NCBI RefSeq assembly: GCF_001854885.1
Contig: NZ_MDDV01000024.1
Coordinates: 62,001-126,000 of the forward strand
DNA from: Ensifer sp. LCM 4579
Lineage (GTDB): Bacteria > Pseudomonadota > Alphaproteobacteria > Rhizobiales > Rhizobiaceae
DNA length: 64,000 bases
Reading direction: 5' to 3'
The position numbers and the translations under genes are program-made. Shown one piece after another: positions 26,833 to 38,548 of the stretch (position 1 is the first letter of the stretch; each line of letters begins with the position of its first letter). The notes beneath the pieces are model-generated. The model saw only the letters and a program-made list of their open reading frames with translations. It did no database searches and had not been told where the DNA came from.

Positions 26833-27306
26833 TCAGAGCCAGCGGCGAACCTCGGCCTTGTAGCGGCGGTAGTCGTCGCCGAACTTCGCTTCGAGATAGC
26901 GCTCCTCGCGGGCAATCACCTGCGTCTGGATCGCGATCAGCACCAACGGGAGCAAGGCGAAGGCGATCGGCCCGTCGAAGCCGATCGCAAGCCCGGCATA
27001 GATAAGCGCCATGCCGAGATACATGGGATTGCGGGTCCACCGATAAGGACCGGTCGTTGCGATGAGGGTCGTTGGCTGCGACGGCGGAATGTTGGTGCCC
27101 AGCCGTCGGAACAGCCCCGCCGCCAAAAGCATCATCGCCGCGCCGGCAACGAACAGCAGCGCGCCCGTCGCGACCAGCAACCGCCAGTCGATGCCGAAAG
27201 AGCGCAGGGTGACGAACCGCTCCGCCGCCAGCCCCAACAGCAGCGCTCCCAGATAGACGAAGGGCGGAGGGAAGCGCACACCCGCGCTGTCCGGTTCGAC
27301 GGCCAT
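26833..27306 (-). CDS. Isoprenylcysteine carboxyl methyltransferase (ICMT)/PEMT-like membrane protein
   Basis: 157-residue membrane protein with four hydrophobic segments. The SAM-binding end is characteristic of the ICMT/phospholipid methyltransferase family: TGPYRWTRNPMYLGMALIYA (about residues 89-108) and EERYLEAKFGDDYRRYKAEV near the C-terminus (RY and E residues of the cofactor site). ATG at 27306 follows GGAG at good spacing; upstream TTG and ATG give four more residues. The substrate is unknown. It lies nine bases or so after a same-strand flavoprotein gene in transcription order (27328), so they are probably one operon. Confidence 0.82.
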   Translation of the reverse strand: MAVEPDSAGVRFPPPFVYLGALLLGLAAERFVTLRSFGIDWRLLVATGALLFVAGAAMMLLAAGLFRRLGTNIPPSQPTTLIATTGPYRWTRNPMYLGMALIYAGLAIGFDGPIAFALLPLVLIAIQTQVIAREERYLEAKFGDDYRRYKAEVRRWL

Positions 27307-27327
27307 GCTCATCTCCAATCTGTGCTC

Positions 27328-28221
27328 TCAAACCAGCATCGACTGCTGGGCGAAGATACCCGCCATCGCGCCTTGCCATGATGCCGTGGTGACCGAGGCC
27401 ATGAGGGGGTTGGCGAGGTCGCCGGCGGCGTAGATGCCGGGCATGCTGGTTTCGCGGCGCTCGTCGACCTTGAGGACGATGCCGAGGGGCGTATCGACCG
27501 TGGCGAGACCCAGTGATTCATGCAGGCTTGCGGCCGGCTTGTTGCGCGGATGCGCGAACAGGATGTCGACGGCGACATCGGGGCCGACATTGAGCTTGAG
27601 GGTGGGGTTATGGCCCCCATGACGGGTGATTTCAGTGATCCGGCCGTCGACGATGGGTGTGTTGCGACGCTCCAGATCGGCCCGGGTATCGGGCGGAATG
27701 TCGTGACCATCGGCGAAGACCGTCAACCTGTCGGTCCAATCGTGGAACAGCCTGACCTGGTTGTGTGACTGCGGGCCGGACCAGACGAGGCCCCAATGTT
27801 GGCCTGCGACTTCAAAGCCATCGCAATAGGGACAGGGCACGATGGACGTGCCCCAGCTTTCGGCAAAGCCCGGCACATCGGGCATCTGGTCGGTGATGCC
27901 ATAGCTCAGGATCAGGCGGCGCGCCGCAAGGCGTTCGCCACCGCCAGTGACGACAGAGAAATCGTCGAGAGCGCCGGAAACGCTGTCGGCCCGGGCATTG
28001 ACCAAATTGATCGCAGGATAACGCGCCAACTGCCGCCGCGCCTCGGCCAGGATATCCGGCGGTGGCTTGTGATCGTGGCCGAGCAGGCCATGCGAGTGGC
28101 CGGCGAAGCGGTTGCGCGGCAGGCCTGTATCGAGAACGGTGACCTTCCGACGGGCACGGCCGAGCTGCAGGGCGGCGGCGAGACCGGCAAAGCTGCCGCC
28201 GACGATGATGACGTCATCCAT
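27328..28221 (-). CDS. NAD(P)/FAD-dependent oxidoreductase, thioredoxin-reductase-like
   Basis: 297-residue flavoprotein. FAD-binding Rossmann motif DVIIVGGSFAGLAAALQLGR at the N-terminus, CPYCDGFE redox-active CxxC (about residues 130-133) and a C-terminal GIYAAGDLANPL FAD motif. It is a short thioredoxin-reductase-type protein; the middle NAD(P) domain lacks a clear GxGxxG, so it may belong to the ferredoxin-type or low-NADPH-affinity group. ATG at 28221 begins just before the Rossmann strand. The promoter region is shared with the divergent TetR gene, which probably regulates it. Confidence 0.87.
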   Translation of the reverse strand: MDDVIIVGGSFAGLAAALQLGRARRKVTVLDTGLPRNRFAGHSHGLLGHDHKPPPDILAEARRQLARYPAINLVNARADSVSGALDDFSVVTGGGERLAARRLILSYGITDQMPDVPGFAESWGTSIVPCPYCDGFEVAGQHWGLVWSGPQSHNQVRLFHDWTDRLTVFADGHDIPPDTRADLERRNTPIVDGRITEITRHGGHNPTLKLNVGPDVAVDILFAHPRNKPAASLHESLGLATVDTPLGIVLKVDERRETSMPGIYAAGDLANPLMASVTTASWQGAMAGIFAQQSMLV

Positions 28222-28379
28222 GGTGATGGGCTCCGTATTGCGGATGGAGGGACTTAGGCTGTGCCTGGCGCGCAATATCGTCCAGCGATGCGCATTGGGA
28301 TATCGCCTTGCGGCCAAGGCAAACCTGATCTGGAGGACACGATAAAATCGCCTCTTGGAATTTCCGAGACTGCGTAGTA

Positions 28380-28424
28380 TCGTAATTCACGAATAACGAT
28401 ACTGTCAAGGACTGTAATTATCGT
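28380..28424. promoter_or_regulatory. Divergent promoter and probable TetR operator
   Basis: On the minus strand TTGACA (28408-28403) and TACGAT (18-base spacing) form a promoter for the flavoprotein gene. ACGATA (28396-28401) and TATCGT (28419-28424) are inverted half-sites, and TCGTAATTCACGA lies alongside. The GTG start of the TetR gene falls inside the right half-site. Confidence 0.5.
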
Positions 28425-29070
28425 GAGCGAAAATAGTCGAGGCAGGAGAGGCCGGCCCGCCAATGAGGCGCTCGGCCAAACCATAGTCGACGCCGCGGGC
28501 GAACTCTTTGCGGAATTGGGCTTTCAAGCGACGACATTGGACAAGGTCGCCCAGCGAGCGAAGATATCCAAGCTCAGCATCTACAGGCACTTCGAGAACA
28601 AAGAGGCGCTGTTTGGAGCGGCCTTTGCGGCCCGCTGCCAGCAGTTAATACCACAGGCCCTTTTTGAAGGCGTCGACGGCTCGGCCGAAGATCAGCTCAT
28701 GGCGGTGGGATCATCGCTGCTTCGCACGCTGTTGCGCCCGGACGTCCGCAACGTCGAAGCCATGGTCATGGCCGACACGCCGAACCAAAAGTCGTTGAGC
28801 AAGGTCCATTACGAAGCCGGCCCCGCCCATATCACCGCCCAAATCGAGGCCCTGTTGCGTCAGTTGGACGCGAAGGCGGCTTTGAACGTGCCCGATCCTC
28901 TCCGGTCCGCCCGCTTGTTTGCCGCACTTTTCAAAGGCTCCGATCTCCTGATTGTCGCACGCTTCGATGAGGCGAGAGCAGAGGACGATAACGAGATCGA
29001 ATCCTATTGCCGGTCGGCCGTCGCCATGTTCATCGCCGCGCACGGTGGCAGCGACCACGCGGGCGGATAG
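28423..29070 (+). CDS. TetR-family transcriptional regulator
   Basis: 215-residue TetR regulator. DNA-binding domain: QTIVDAAGELFAELGFQATT, LDKVAQRAKISKLSIYRHFE, NKEALFGAAF (about residues 19-68). The ligand domain resembles the AcrR/TetR_C group. The start is GTG at 28423; no ATG gives a complete first helix. It is divergent from the flavoprotein/methyltransferase pair and likely represses it. The inducer is unknown. Confidence 0.85.
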   Translation: MSENSRGRRGRPANEALGQTIVDAAGELFAELGFQATTLDKVAQRAKISKLSIYRHFENKEALFGAAFAARCQQLIPQALFEGVDGSAEDQLMAVGSSLLRTLLRPDVRNVEAMVMADTPNQKSLSKVHYEAGPAHITAQIEALLRQLDAKAALNVPDPLRSARLFAALFKGSDLLIVARFDEARAEDDNEIESYCRSAVAMFIAAHGGSDHAGG

Positions 29071-29325
29071 CCTAGACGAGGCCGCGAAGGAGTACTTGAT
29101 ATTTTGGATGCCCGCATTGACATCAACGCCTTGGGCGGTGTTCCAGGACCTGTGACAGGCGGCGTAACCGCTACCACCCCATTCGAGGCCTTAGTGCCGG
29201 CTTAGCAGACCGTCAGCTTTCGGGAAGCTGCAACGGTGGTCTGAATGGCGGAAATGCCGGGCGCAAAGCCGCCGTTCGACGAATTCAACGCCGATGCACT
29301 ACCCACGGCGCCATCCGCCGCCACT

Positions 29326-30945
29326 TCAAATCGCCTCATAGCTGAAGCGGTCGAAATCCGCGTGCAGGCCGCTGCCGGATGTGTCGAAGGCGAACAGGCC
29401 GGCGAAGGCGCCGGTGAATGAGCCGTGCTCGCCGCGTCCGCCCTCGTCCGAGATTACACCGGCATCAAGCGCCGGCCCGATCGCCGCCCAGTCCTCCTCC
29501 GGTGCTGCACGCCAGAAGAACTGCAGATCATTGTCGCGGATATCCATTGCCAGATGGACCGGGCCGTCCGGCAGCGCCAGACCGCTGCCAGCCGGATAGG
29601 TCAGGCGTCCGTGCGGAAAATCGCCCGGGCAGGAAAGAATGGTGACGGCCCGTCCGAGCTTCTCGTGCCAGGTGACGCCGAGCGCGTGGAACTTGTGGCG
29701 GTTATAATAATGCGTCAGGCCCGCGATCTGCTGATAGGTGCGAGGCGCGAACTCGATGACGGTTTCCGCGCGGAAGGAATGATGCTCCTGGCGCCGCGCC
29801 ACCAGCGCCTGCTCGAACCAGCTGCCGATGCTCTCGCGGCCGAAGAGGCGCAAGTGCCCTTGCCTGCGGGTCAGCGAAAAGATCCGCTCCGGCAGCGGCG
29901 TGCGCAGCCATTGAAACTCGGCCGGAAGCTCATGCACGTCGAAATCGGTCTCGATCACTCTGGGCTGTGGGATGGCGTCGGTCGTCACCGGTGCCGGCAC
30001 CGTGACCTCCGGCACGACGCCGCCGTTTTCCAGATAGAGCCAGCCATCCTCCCTCCAGACGCATTTCTGCAGCGCCGTTTCGCGGCCGAGCGGCGAGCGG
30101 CGATGCGGCGGCAGCGGCCGGCCGCAAAGATGCGTGTGATAGGCCTGCCCGTCCGGCGTTTCGACATATTGCCCATGGCCGGCGCGCTGCAGCGACGCCT
30201 CGGGGTGATCTTTCGCGGTGATGAGATGGGTGTTCGGGTGCAGTTCGTACGGACCGTCGATCGTTCGGGAGCGCGCCATCGTCACCGCATGGTCATAGCC
30301 GGTTCCGCCTTCGGCAACCGTCAGATAGTACCAGCCGTCGCGCTTGAAGAGATGCGGTCCCTCGACGAGCCCGAGCGCGCTGCCGGCGAAGATGTTCTTC
30401 ACGGGACCCGTGAGCTTGCGCGTGCGCTCGTCCCATTCCTGCAGCAGGATGCCGTCGAAAGCCGGGCTCTTCGGCGCGCCGCCGAAGCTTTCGGTGCGGT
30501 GATTCCATTGCATGTTCAAGAACCACTTGCGCCCGTCCTCGTCATGGAAGAGCGATGGATCGAAGCCGGACGAATTGACATAGACCGGATCGGACCAGGT
30601 CGCCTCGATGGATTCGGCCGTGACGATGTAGTTGTGGGCGTCCTTGAAGTTTCCGTCGAAGCGCTTGACGTCGGTATAGACCAGCCAGAACAGGCCCTCG
30701 AAATAAGAGAGGCACGGCGCCCAGATGCCGCAGCTGTCGGGATTGCCGCGCATGTCGAGCTGGCTCGCCCGCTCGAGCGGCCGACGGACGAGCCGCCAGT
30801 TCACCAGATCGCGCGAATGGTGGATCTGCACGCCCGGATACCACTCGAAGGTGGAGGTGGCGATATAATAATCATCGCCGACGCGGCAGATCGACGGGTC
30901 GGGATTGAAGCCCGGCAGGATCGGATTGCGGATCGATGCGGCCAT
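29326..30945 (-). CDS. Glycoside hydrolase family 43 (beta-xylosidase/arabinofuranosidase-like)
   Basis: 539-residue cytoplasmic five-bladed beta-propeller glycosidase with a C-terminal beta-sandwich (GH43_C2). Catalytic features: FNPDPSICRVGDDYYIATST holds the general-base Asp (about residue 14), SGFDPSLFHDEDGRKWFLN the pKa-modulating Asp, and VEGPHLFKRDGWYYLTVAEG the general-acid Glu. Start ATG at 30945 after GGAGGAGAGAAC; there is no signal peptide. It probably trims xylo- or arabino-oligosaccharides inside the cell. It is a single gene, divergent from a TRAP transporter by 265 bases; a link in function is possible but not shown. Confidence 0.9.
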   Translation of the reverse strand: MAASIRNPILPGFNPDPSICRVGDDYYIATSTFEWYPGVQIHHSRDLVNWRLVRRPLERASQLDMRGNPDSCGIWAPCLSYFEGLFWLVYTDVKRFDGNFKDAHNYIVTAESIEATWSDPVYVNSSGFDPSLFHDEDGRKWFLNMQWNHRTESFGGAPKSPAFDGILLQEWDERTRKLTGPVKNIFAGSALGLVEGPHLFKRDGWYYLTVAEGGTGYDHAVTMARSRTIDGPYELHPNTHLITAKDHPEASLQRAGHGQYVETPDGQAYHTHLCGRPLPPHRRSPLGRETALQKCVWREDGWLYLENGGVVPEVTVPAPVTTDAIPQPRVIETDFDVHELPAEFQWLRTPLPERIFSLTRRQGHLRLFGRESIGSWFEQALVARRQEHHSFRAETVIEFAPRTYQQIAGLTHYYNRHKFHALGVTWHEKLGRAVTILSCPGDFPHGRLTYPAGSGLALPDGPVHLAMDIRDNDLQFFWRAAPEEDWAAIGPALDAGVISDEGGRGEHGSFTGAFAGLFAFDTSGSGLHADFDRFSYEAI

Positions 30946-31209
30946 GTTCTCTCCTCCAGAATCGGCAGCATCCAGCCCGAAAGTCGCGGCGGTTTCAAGA
31001 CCGACGTCATCGCCCGCCGCTGAAGAAACAACCCTGTCGGGGCGCACGGCCTCCCCTCGCCCGGTCAATCTTCGATGGCCGGCATGCGACTGTCGTATCG
31101 GGACCTGCTGCGATGCGGAAAAATGAAGGCGCGGGCTTGAAAGCACCCTTGAAATCGGCACTGTGGCTGTGCTTGGCAGAAAAAACAACGACTGCGGGGA
31201 GATGGTTCG

Positions 31210-31785
31210 ATGCAACTTTTACTCGGCTTCAGCCGGCTGATAGACGCCACAACCGAGAGGATCGGCAAGGCGGTCTCCTGGCTCATTCTCGTCGCCGTGC
31301 TCGTCAGCGCCGGCAACGCCGTCATTCGAAAGGCATTCAACATGTCGTCGAATGCCTGGCTGGAGGCGCAATGGTATCTCTTCGGCGCCGCCTTCATGTT
31401 CGCCGCCGCCTATACGCTCAGCCAAAACGAGCACATACGAATCGACATCGTCTACGGCTCGTTTTCGCGCCGCGTCCAACATTGGATCGACCTCTTCGGG
31501 CATATCTTTTTCCTGATGCCCTTCGTGCTGCTGATGATCTATTTCCTCGTGCCCTATGTGCGCATGTCCTACCGCTCGGGAGAGGTCTCCTCCAGCGCCG
31601 GGGGGCTGATCCTCTGGCCCGCCAAGGCGGTGCTGTTGATCGGCTTCATCCTGCTGGCGCTTCAGGGCGTCTCCGAGATCATCAAGAAGATCGCCGTCAT
31701 GACCGGCAACATGGACGACCCGACACCTTATGTGCCGACCCATGCGCCGCTCGATCAGGCCCCCGCTCCGGAGGTGCGCCCGTGA
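31210..31785 (+). CDS. TRAP transporter small permease (DctQ)
   Basis: 191-residue membrane protein with four helices, the DctQ subunit of a tripartite ATP-independent periplasmic transporter. Family marks: SSNAWLEAQWYLFGAAFMFA, then AAYTLSQNEHIRIDIVYGSF (the NEHIRxD motif, about residues 75-80). ATG at 31210 follows GGGGAGATGGTTCG. Its stop overlaps the GTG start of the large permease, so both are translated together. The substrate depends on the binding protein, probably the convergent one at 33847. Confidence 0.9.
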   Translation: MQLLLGFSRLIDATTERIGKAVSWLILVAVLVSAGNAVIRKAFNMSSNAWLEAQWYLFGAAFMFAAAYTLSQNEHIRIDIVYGSFSRRVQHWIDLFGHIFFLMPFVLLMIYFLVPYVRMSYRSGEVSSSAGGLILWPAKAVLLIGFILLALQGVSEIIKKIAVMTGNMDDPTPYVPTHAPLDQAPAPEVRP

Positions 31786-33572
31786 TCGAGTTCATCGCGC
31801 ACAACCTGGCGCCGATCATGTTCGTTTCGCTGATCGTGTTCCTGCTGCTGGGCTATCCCGTTGCCTTCTCGCTCGCCGCGAACGGCCTGCTGTTCTTCAT
31901 CATCGGCGTGGAGCTTGCGCCGCTCTCCGATTCGATCAATCTCTCCTGGCCATTGCTCAATGCACTTCCGGAACGCTTCTGGGGGGTGATGTCCAACGAC
32001 ACCCTGCTCGCCATTCCCTTCTTCACCTTCATGGGCATCGTGCTCGAACGCTCGGGCATGGCCGAGGATCTGCTCGACACGATCGGGCAGCTGTTCGGCC
32101 CGGTCCGCGGCGGCCTGGCCTATGCGGTGATCTTCGTCGGCGCGCTGCTTGCCGCCACCACCGGCGTCGTCGCGGCCTCCGTCATCGCCATGGGTCTGAT
32201 CTCGCTGCCGATCATGCTGCGCTACGGCTATGACCGGCGGGTCGCCACCGGCGTCATCGCCGCCTCCGGCACGCTCGCCCAGATCATTCCGCCGTCGCTG
32301 GTGCTGATCGTCCTTGCCGACCAGCTCGGCCGCTCCGTCGGCGACATGTATGCCGGCGCGCTGATCCCGGGTCTCGTGCTGACGGGGCTCTATATGAGCT
32401 ACGTCATGCTGATGTCGTTCCTGAAGCGCGACTCCATGCCGGCGCTGCCGCTCGAAGCCCGCACCCTCGGATCGGGCGTCACGTCCCTGGTCGTCGCGCT
32501 CGTCGTCGCCGTCGGGATCGCCTATGCCGCCCATCTCTACCTCTCGCCGACGCAGGGCGGTAACGCCGATATCCTCGGCGCCACGGTGGGCGTGGCCTTC
32601 ATCTACCTGGTCGCCGTACTCGACCGCCTGTTCAAGATCAACGCCCTGTCGCGCCTGGCGCAGCAGGTCATCATCGTGCTGATCCCGCCGCTGGCGCTGA
32701 TCTTTCTCGTCCTCGGCACGATCTTCCTCGGCATCGCAACGCCGACGGAAGGCGGCGCGATGGGCGCGGTCGGCGCGCTGATCATGGCCGCGGCCAAGGG
32801 GCGGCTCACCATGGAAGTGGTCCGCTCGGCGCTTGCCTCCACCACGCGCCTCTCCGCCTTCGTCTTGTTCATCCTCATCGGAGCGCGCGTCTTTTCCCTG
32901 ACCTTCTACGGGGTCAACGGTCATCTCTGGGTGGAGCACCTGCTCACGGGATTGCCGGGAGGCGAGGTCGGCTTCCTGATCGCCGTCAACCTGCTCGTCT
33001 TCTTCCTGGCCTTCTTCCTCGATTTCTTCGAGCTCGCCTTCATCATCGTGCCGCTGCTGGCACCGGCGGCCGAGAAGCTCGGGATCGATCTCATCTGGTT
33101 CGGCGTGCTGCTCGGCATCAACATGCAGACGAGCTTCATGCATCCGCCCTTCGGCTTTGCGCTGTTCTATTTGCGCTCGGTCGCGGCAAGGGTGCCCTAT
33201 CTCGACAAGGTGACCGGCAAGACGATGCAGCCGGTGACGACGGCCCAGATCTATTGGGGCGCCGTGCCGTTCGTCGGCATCCAGATCGTGATGGTCGCGT
33301 TGACGCTGATGTTCCCGCAGATGGTGATGCACTACAAGGGCGCCGGCGCGGGCGTCGACCCCTCCACCATCAAGATCGAGCTGCCGGGCCTCGGCGCACC
33401 CGGCACCGGCCTCGGACTGCCCGACAATGGCGGCGGTCTCGGCCTGCCGGGCGGCCTGCAACTGCCGGGCGGAAACCCGCTCGACGGCGGTCAGCAGCCG
33501 GCGGAGCCGAATAACGCGCCTCAGCAGAACAACCCGGCGCCCGATCTCAGCGCACCGCCGTCGTTCAATTGA
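31782..33572 (+). CDS. TRAP transporter large permease (DctM) with Gly/Pro-rich C-terminal tail
   Basis: 596-residue membrane protein with more than twelve helices; it couples sodium movement to solute uptake. DctM marks include IPFFTFMGIVLERSGMAEDL, LFGPVRGGLAYAVIFVGALL, and GTLAQIIPPSLVLIVLADQL. It is of the longer mannitol/2-oxoacid type with an inserted pair of helices in the middle. The last 70 residues (LPGLGAPGTGLGLPDNGGGL, then GNPLDGGQQPAEPNNAPQQN) are disordered and atypical. The start is GTG at 31782, overlapping the DctQ stop with GGAG upstream. Substrate not certain. Confidence 0.9.
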   Translation: MIEFIAHNLAPIMFVSLIVFLLLGYPVAFSLAANGLLFFIIGVELAPLSDSINLSWPLLNALPERFWGVMSNDTLLAIPFFTFMGIVLERSGMAEDLLDTIGQLFGPVRGGLAYAVIFVGALLAATTGVVAASVIAMGLISLPIMLRYGYDRRVATGVIAASGTLAQIIPPSLVLIVLADQLGRSVGDMYAGALIPGLVLTGLYMSYVMLMSFLKRDSMPALPLEARTLGSGVTSLVVALVVAVGIAYAAHLYLSPTQGGNADILGATVGVAFIYLVAVLDRLFKINALSRLAQQVIIVLIPPLALIFLVLGTIFLGIATPTEGGAMGAVGALIMAAAKGRLTMEVVRSALASTTRLSAFVLFILIGARVFSLTFYGVNGHLWVEHLLTGLPGGEVGFLIAVNLLVFFLAFFLDFFELAFIIVPLLAPAAEKLGIDLIWFGVLLGINMQTSFMHPPFGFALFYLRSVAARVPYLDKVTGKTMQPVTTAQIYWGAVPFVGIQIVMVALTLMFPQMVMHYKGAGAGVDPSTIKIELPGLGAPGTGLGLPDNGGGLGLPGGLQLPGGNPLDGGQQPAEPNNAPQQNNPAPDLSAPPSFN

Positions 33573-33617
33573 AGGTGGAGAGGTTTCGTCGTACGGCAGC
33601 CCCTCAACCGCCTGCCG

Positions 33618-33762
33618 GCACCTTCTCCCCGTTTTGACGGGGAGAAGGGACTAGTGGCACCCGCTCGCCAGGGGCACCGAGCGAGAGGCGCAAAAAGTCC
33701 CCTCTCCCCGCGTGCGGGGAGAGGGTTAGTCCTCGGGTCAAACCCGGGGAGAGGGGCAGACT
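33618..33762. repeat. Tandem palindromic intergenic repeats
   Basis: CCTTCTCCCCG/CGGGGAGAAGG (33621-33648) and CCCTCTCCCCGC/GCGGGGAGAGGG (33700-33725), followed by CCTCGGGTCAAACCCGGGG. The second part is nearly the reverse complement of the left half of the 10482-10653 element. It fills the gap between convergent TRAP genes. Confidence 0.75.
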
Positions 33763-33792
33763 TAATCCACCGGTTTCAGTGGCGATCAAAGG

Positions 33793-33826
33793 AAAACCCC
33801 GGAGCAGCGCCCCGGGGTTTTCTTGT
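33793..33826. terminator. Bidirectional intrinsic terminator
   Basis: AAAACCCCGG (33793-33802) and CCGGGGTTTT (33812-33821) form a stem with A tract on one side and T tract on the other, between the convergent dctM and dctP genes. It should stop transcripts from both. Confidence 0.85.
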
Positions 33827-33846
33827 TTCGCGATCGAAAGGCAGCG

Positions 33847-36338
<2,492 letters not shown>

Positions 36339-36374
36339 GGGTTGGTTCCTCGTTTCACGTGGGTGGCCTTGAAT

Positions 36375-36534
36375 ACCCCTCCACAACCCCTCCCCACAAG
36401 GGGGAGGGGCTCACGGGGCCGCACCGCTTGTTCTCCATTCCACCCTTAGAGCTAAACGCAAAGGTTGCAAGCACGCAGGCGATTGCCACAGGCACCTAGC
36501 CCCTCCCCCTTGTGGGGAGGGGTTGGGGAGGGGT
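36375..36534. repeat. 160-bp MITE-like element with 37-bp inverted ends
   Basis: The segment 36375-36411 (ACCCCTCCACAACCCCTCCC...GGGGAGGGGCT) is the near-exact reverse complement of 36498-36534, with about one mismatch. The middle 86 bases have no coding potential. It lies between two genes of the sugar cluster and could fold into a very long stem. Confidence 0.75.
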
Positions 36535-36561
36535 TTATCCTTCAACCAAAGAGCGATCACC

Positions 36562-37695
36562 TTACCGCAACAGCGCCCTCGCCTCCTCGATGCCGAGCGC
36601 CGCCGGCTGGGTGCAGGTCGTGGTGAGCGTCACGAAGCGCCCCTCCTCGCCCGATCTCAGGATCGACACCATTACGTCGACGGCATGGAGGGCGCGATCG
36701 AGCGAGCAGCGCGGGTCGCGCCCCTTGAGGATTGCGTCGGCCATGTCGGCAAGGCCGGCGGTGCGGTAATTGGCGATCGGCCCCAGCGGATGCTCCCAAT
36801 TGTCGATGGCAAAGGGGTGGTCCCACATCTCCAGCGGCCGGATGTCCTTGTTGCGGCCGCTCGCCTCGACGGTGCCGCCGAAGAAGTTCGGGTCGGGCAG
36901 GAACAACGATCCCTCGGTGCCGTAGAGCTCCATATTGGCGTGGCGATGCGCCCAGACATCCCAGCTCGCGGAAAGCGTGATGGTCGCGCCGTTGTGGAAT
37001 TCGAGCAGCGCATGGACATTGGTCGGCGTCTTGACCGGGATCACCTCCCCGTTGCGCGGTTCGCTGGTGATGGTGCGCGTCTGGCTTGCCATCGACGACA
37101 GCGCCGCCACGCGCTTTACCGGTCCGATCAGGTTGATCAGATTGGCGACATAGTAGGGCCCGAGGTCGAGCACCGGCCCCCCGCCGGGCAGGAAGAAGAA
37201 GTCCGGGTTCGGATGCCACATCTCCATGCCCGGGCTCATCACGTGGCAGGTGCCGGAGGTCACACGGCCGATCCTGCCGTCATCGATGTAGCTGCGGGCG
37301 AGTTGATGGGCGCCGCCGAGGAAAGTATCCGGCGCACTGCCGACCACAAGCCCCTTTTGCCTGGCAATCGCCCTCAATTCCTCGCCCTGCTCGAGCGACA
37401 GGACGAGCGGCTTTTCGGAATAGACATGTTTGCCGGCTTCGAGGATCGCCTTGGAAACCGGAAAATGCGCATCCGGTATGGTCAGATTGACGATGATGTC
37501 CACCTCCGGATTAGCGAGCAGCGCTTCGATGCTCTCAGCCGTCACATCGAATGCAGCGGCGCGTGCCTCGGCCGCCGCCGGATCGATATCCGCGCAGGCG
37601 ACGACGCGTATGCCCTTGAAGAGCGGTGCGAGCTTGAAATAGGTGGTGGAAATATTGCCGCATCCGACGATGCCGACGCCAAGTTCTTTCGTCAT
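36562..37695 (-). CDS. Gfo/Idh/MocA family oxidoreductase
   Basis: 377-residue NAD(P)-dependent sugar dehydrogenase-like protein. Rossmann part: LGVGIVGCGNISTTYFKLAP (GxGxxG-type, residues 5-24), VVACADID, SEKPLVLSLEQGEEL (EKP motif, about residues 94-96) and a C-terminal alpha/beta domain with GGGPVLDLGPYYVANLINLI holding the catalytic Asp/Tyr region. ATG at 37695. It probably oxidises or reduces a sugar ring position. It lies downstream of the isomerase and beta-mannosidase genes on the same strand, and Gfo/Idh plus TIM-barrel isomerase pairs are common in glycoside use by rhizobia. Substrate unknown. Confidence 0.9.
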   Translation of the reverse strand: MTKELGVGIVGCGNISTTYFKLAPLFKGIRVVACADIDPAAAEARAAAFDVTAESIEALLANPEVDIIVNLTIPDAHFPVSKAILEAGKHVYSEKPLVLSLEQGEELRAIARQKGLVVGSAPDTFLGGAHQLARSYIDDGRIGRVTSGTCHVMSPGMEMWHPNPDFFFLPGGGPVLDLGPYYVANLINLIGPVKRVAALSSMASQTRTITSEPRNGEVIPVKTPTNVHALLEFHNGATITLSASWDVWAHRHANMELYGTEGSLFLPDPNFFGGTVEASGRNKDIRPLEMWDHPFAIDNWEHPLGPIANYRTAGLADMADAILKGRDPRCSLDRALHAVDVMVSILRSGEEGRFVTLTTTCTQPAALGIEEARALLR

Positions 37696-37786
37696 GGAGA
37701 TGTCCGCTTCTCTAGGCAGGTTCCGCAAAAGCCTGCGACCAACAAAGAAATCCAGGAAGGCATTCGTGGAAACCCACGATGTCAGC

Positions 37787-38548
37787 CTAGTAGGATTGAA
37801 TGGAAGCGAGCGACCGCTTGGCAAAGCGGCGGAAGTCGCTCGGATTGTCGTGTTCCGCGATGAAATATTGCGCCGGGGTTTCCGAAAGCGCCCTGGTGAG
37901 CCCTTTCCAGTCGAGCGTACCCTCGCCGACATCGGCCCAGCCGTCCTCGTTCGTCTTTTCGCCCTTGGGCGCGATGTCCTTGACATGAACGGCGGTGATG
38001 CGGTTGCCATATTTCTGGATCCAGGCGAAGGGATCGGCGCCGCCGCGCACGATCCAGGCGATGTCGGCCTCCCAGGAAAGGTCCGGTCCGCCGGCAAAGA
38101 TATGTTCCAGCGGCACCGATCCGTCCGGCAGGGGATGAAATTCGAAGTCATGATTGTGCCAGCCGAAGTCGATGCCGGCATCGCGGAACGGCTTGCCGGC
38201 CGACTGCAGCCGCGCGCCGAAGGCCCGCCAACCGGCCGCATCGCTCGGGCGCTGATCGGGCATCAGATAGGGGCAGTAGATGGCGCGGATGCCGAGCGCA
38301 TTGGCGATCTGCATCACCCGCAGGGGATCCGATTCCAGCATGTCGAGGCCGAAATGGGCGGTCGGCATGGCAAGGCCGTTGCGCTCCAGCCCGCTCTTGA
38401 AAGCCGCGATCTGTTCGTCGCTGAGGGCGGCATAGAGCGCTCCATATCCCTCGACCTGCGTGTAGCCGGCGTCGCCGAGAGCGGAGAGCACATCGGCGAA
38501 GGGCGGGAAGTTGCGGGCGCTATAGAGCTGAAAACTGACGTCTTTCAT
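37787..38548 (-). CDS. Sugar phosphate isomerase/epimerase (xylose-isomerase-like TIM barrel)
   Basis: 253-residue AP-endonuclease-2-type TIM barrel. Metal ligands appear in IDFGWHNHDFEFHPL (HNHDFE, about residues 133-138), SWEADIAWIVRGGADP, AVHVKDIAPKGE and FIAEHDNPSD, the usual Glu/Asp/His set. ATG at 38548 follows AGGAGAGTCTCG. It probably isomerises, epimerises or cleaves a keto-sugar intermediate made by the neighbouring Gfo/Idh dehydrogenase. The 91 bases between them contain no terminator. Confidence 0.88.
   Translation of the reverse strand: MKDVSFQLYSARNFPPFADVLSALGDAGYTQVEGYGALYAALSDEQIAAFKSGLERNGLAMPTAHFGLDMLESDPLRVMQIANALGIRAIYCPYLMPDQRPSDAAGWRAFGARLQSAGKPFRDAGIDFGWHNHDFEFHPLPDGSVPLEHIFAGGPDLSWEADIAWIVRGGADPFAWIQKYGNRITAVHVKDIAPKGEKTNEDGWADVGEGTLDWKGLTRALSETPAQYFIAEHDNPSDFRRFAKRSLASIQSY

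Noticed and set aside
29425-31023. 532-codon plus-strand frame opposite the GH43 gene
   Set aside because: GH43 catalytic motifs are all in place on the minus strand, and the opposite frame shows no domain.
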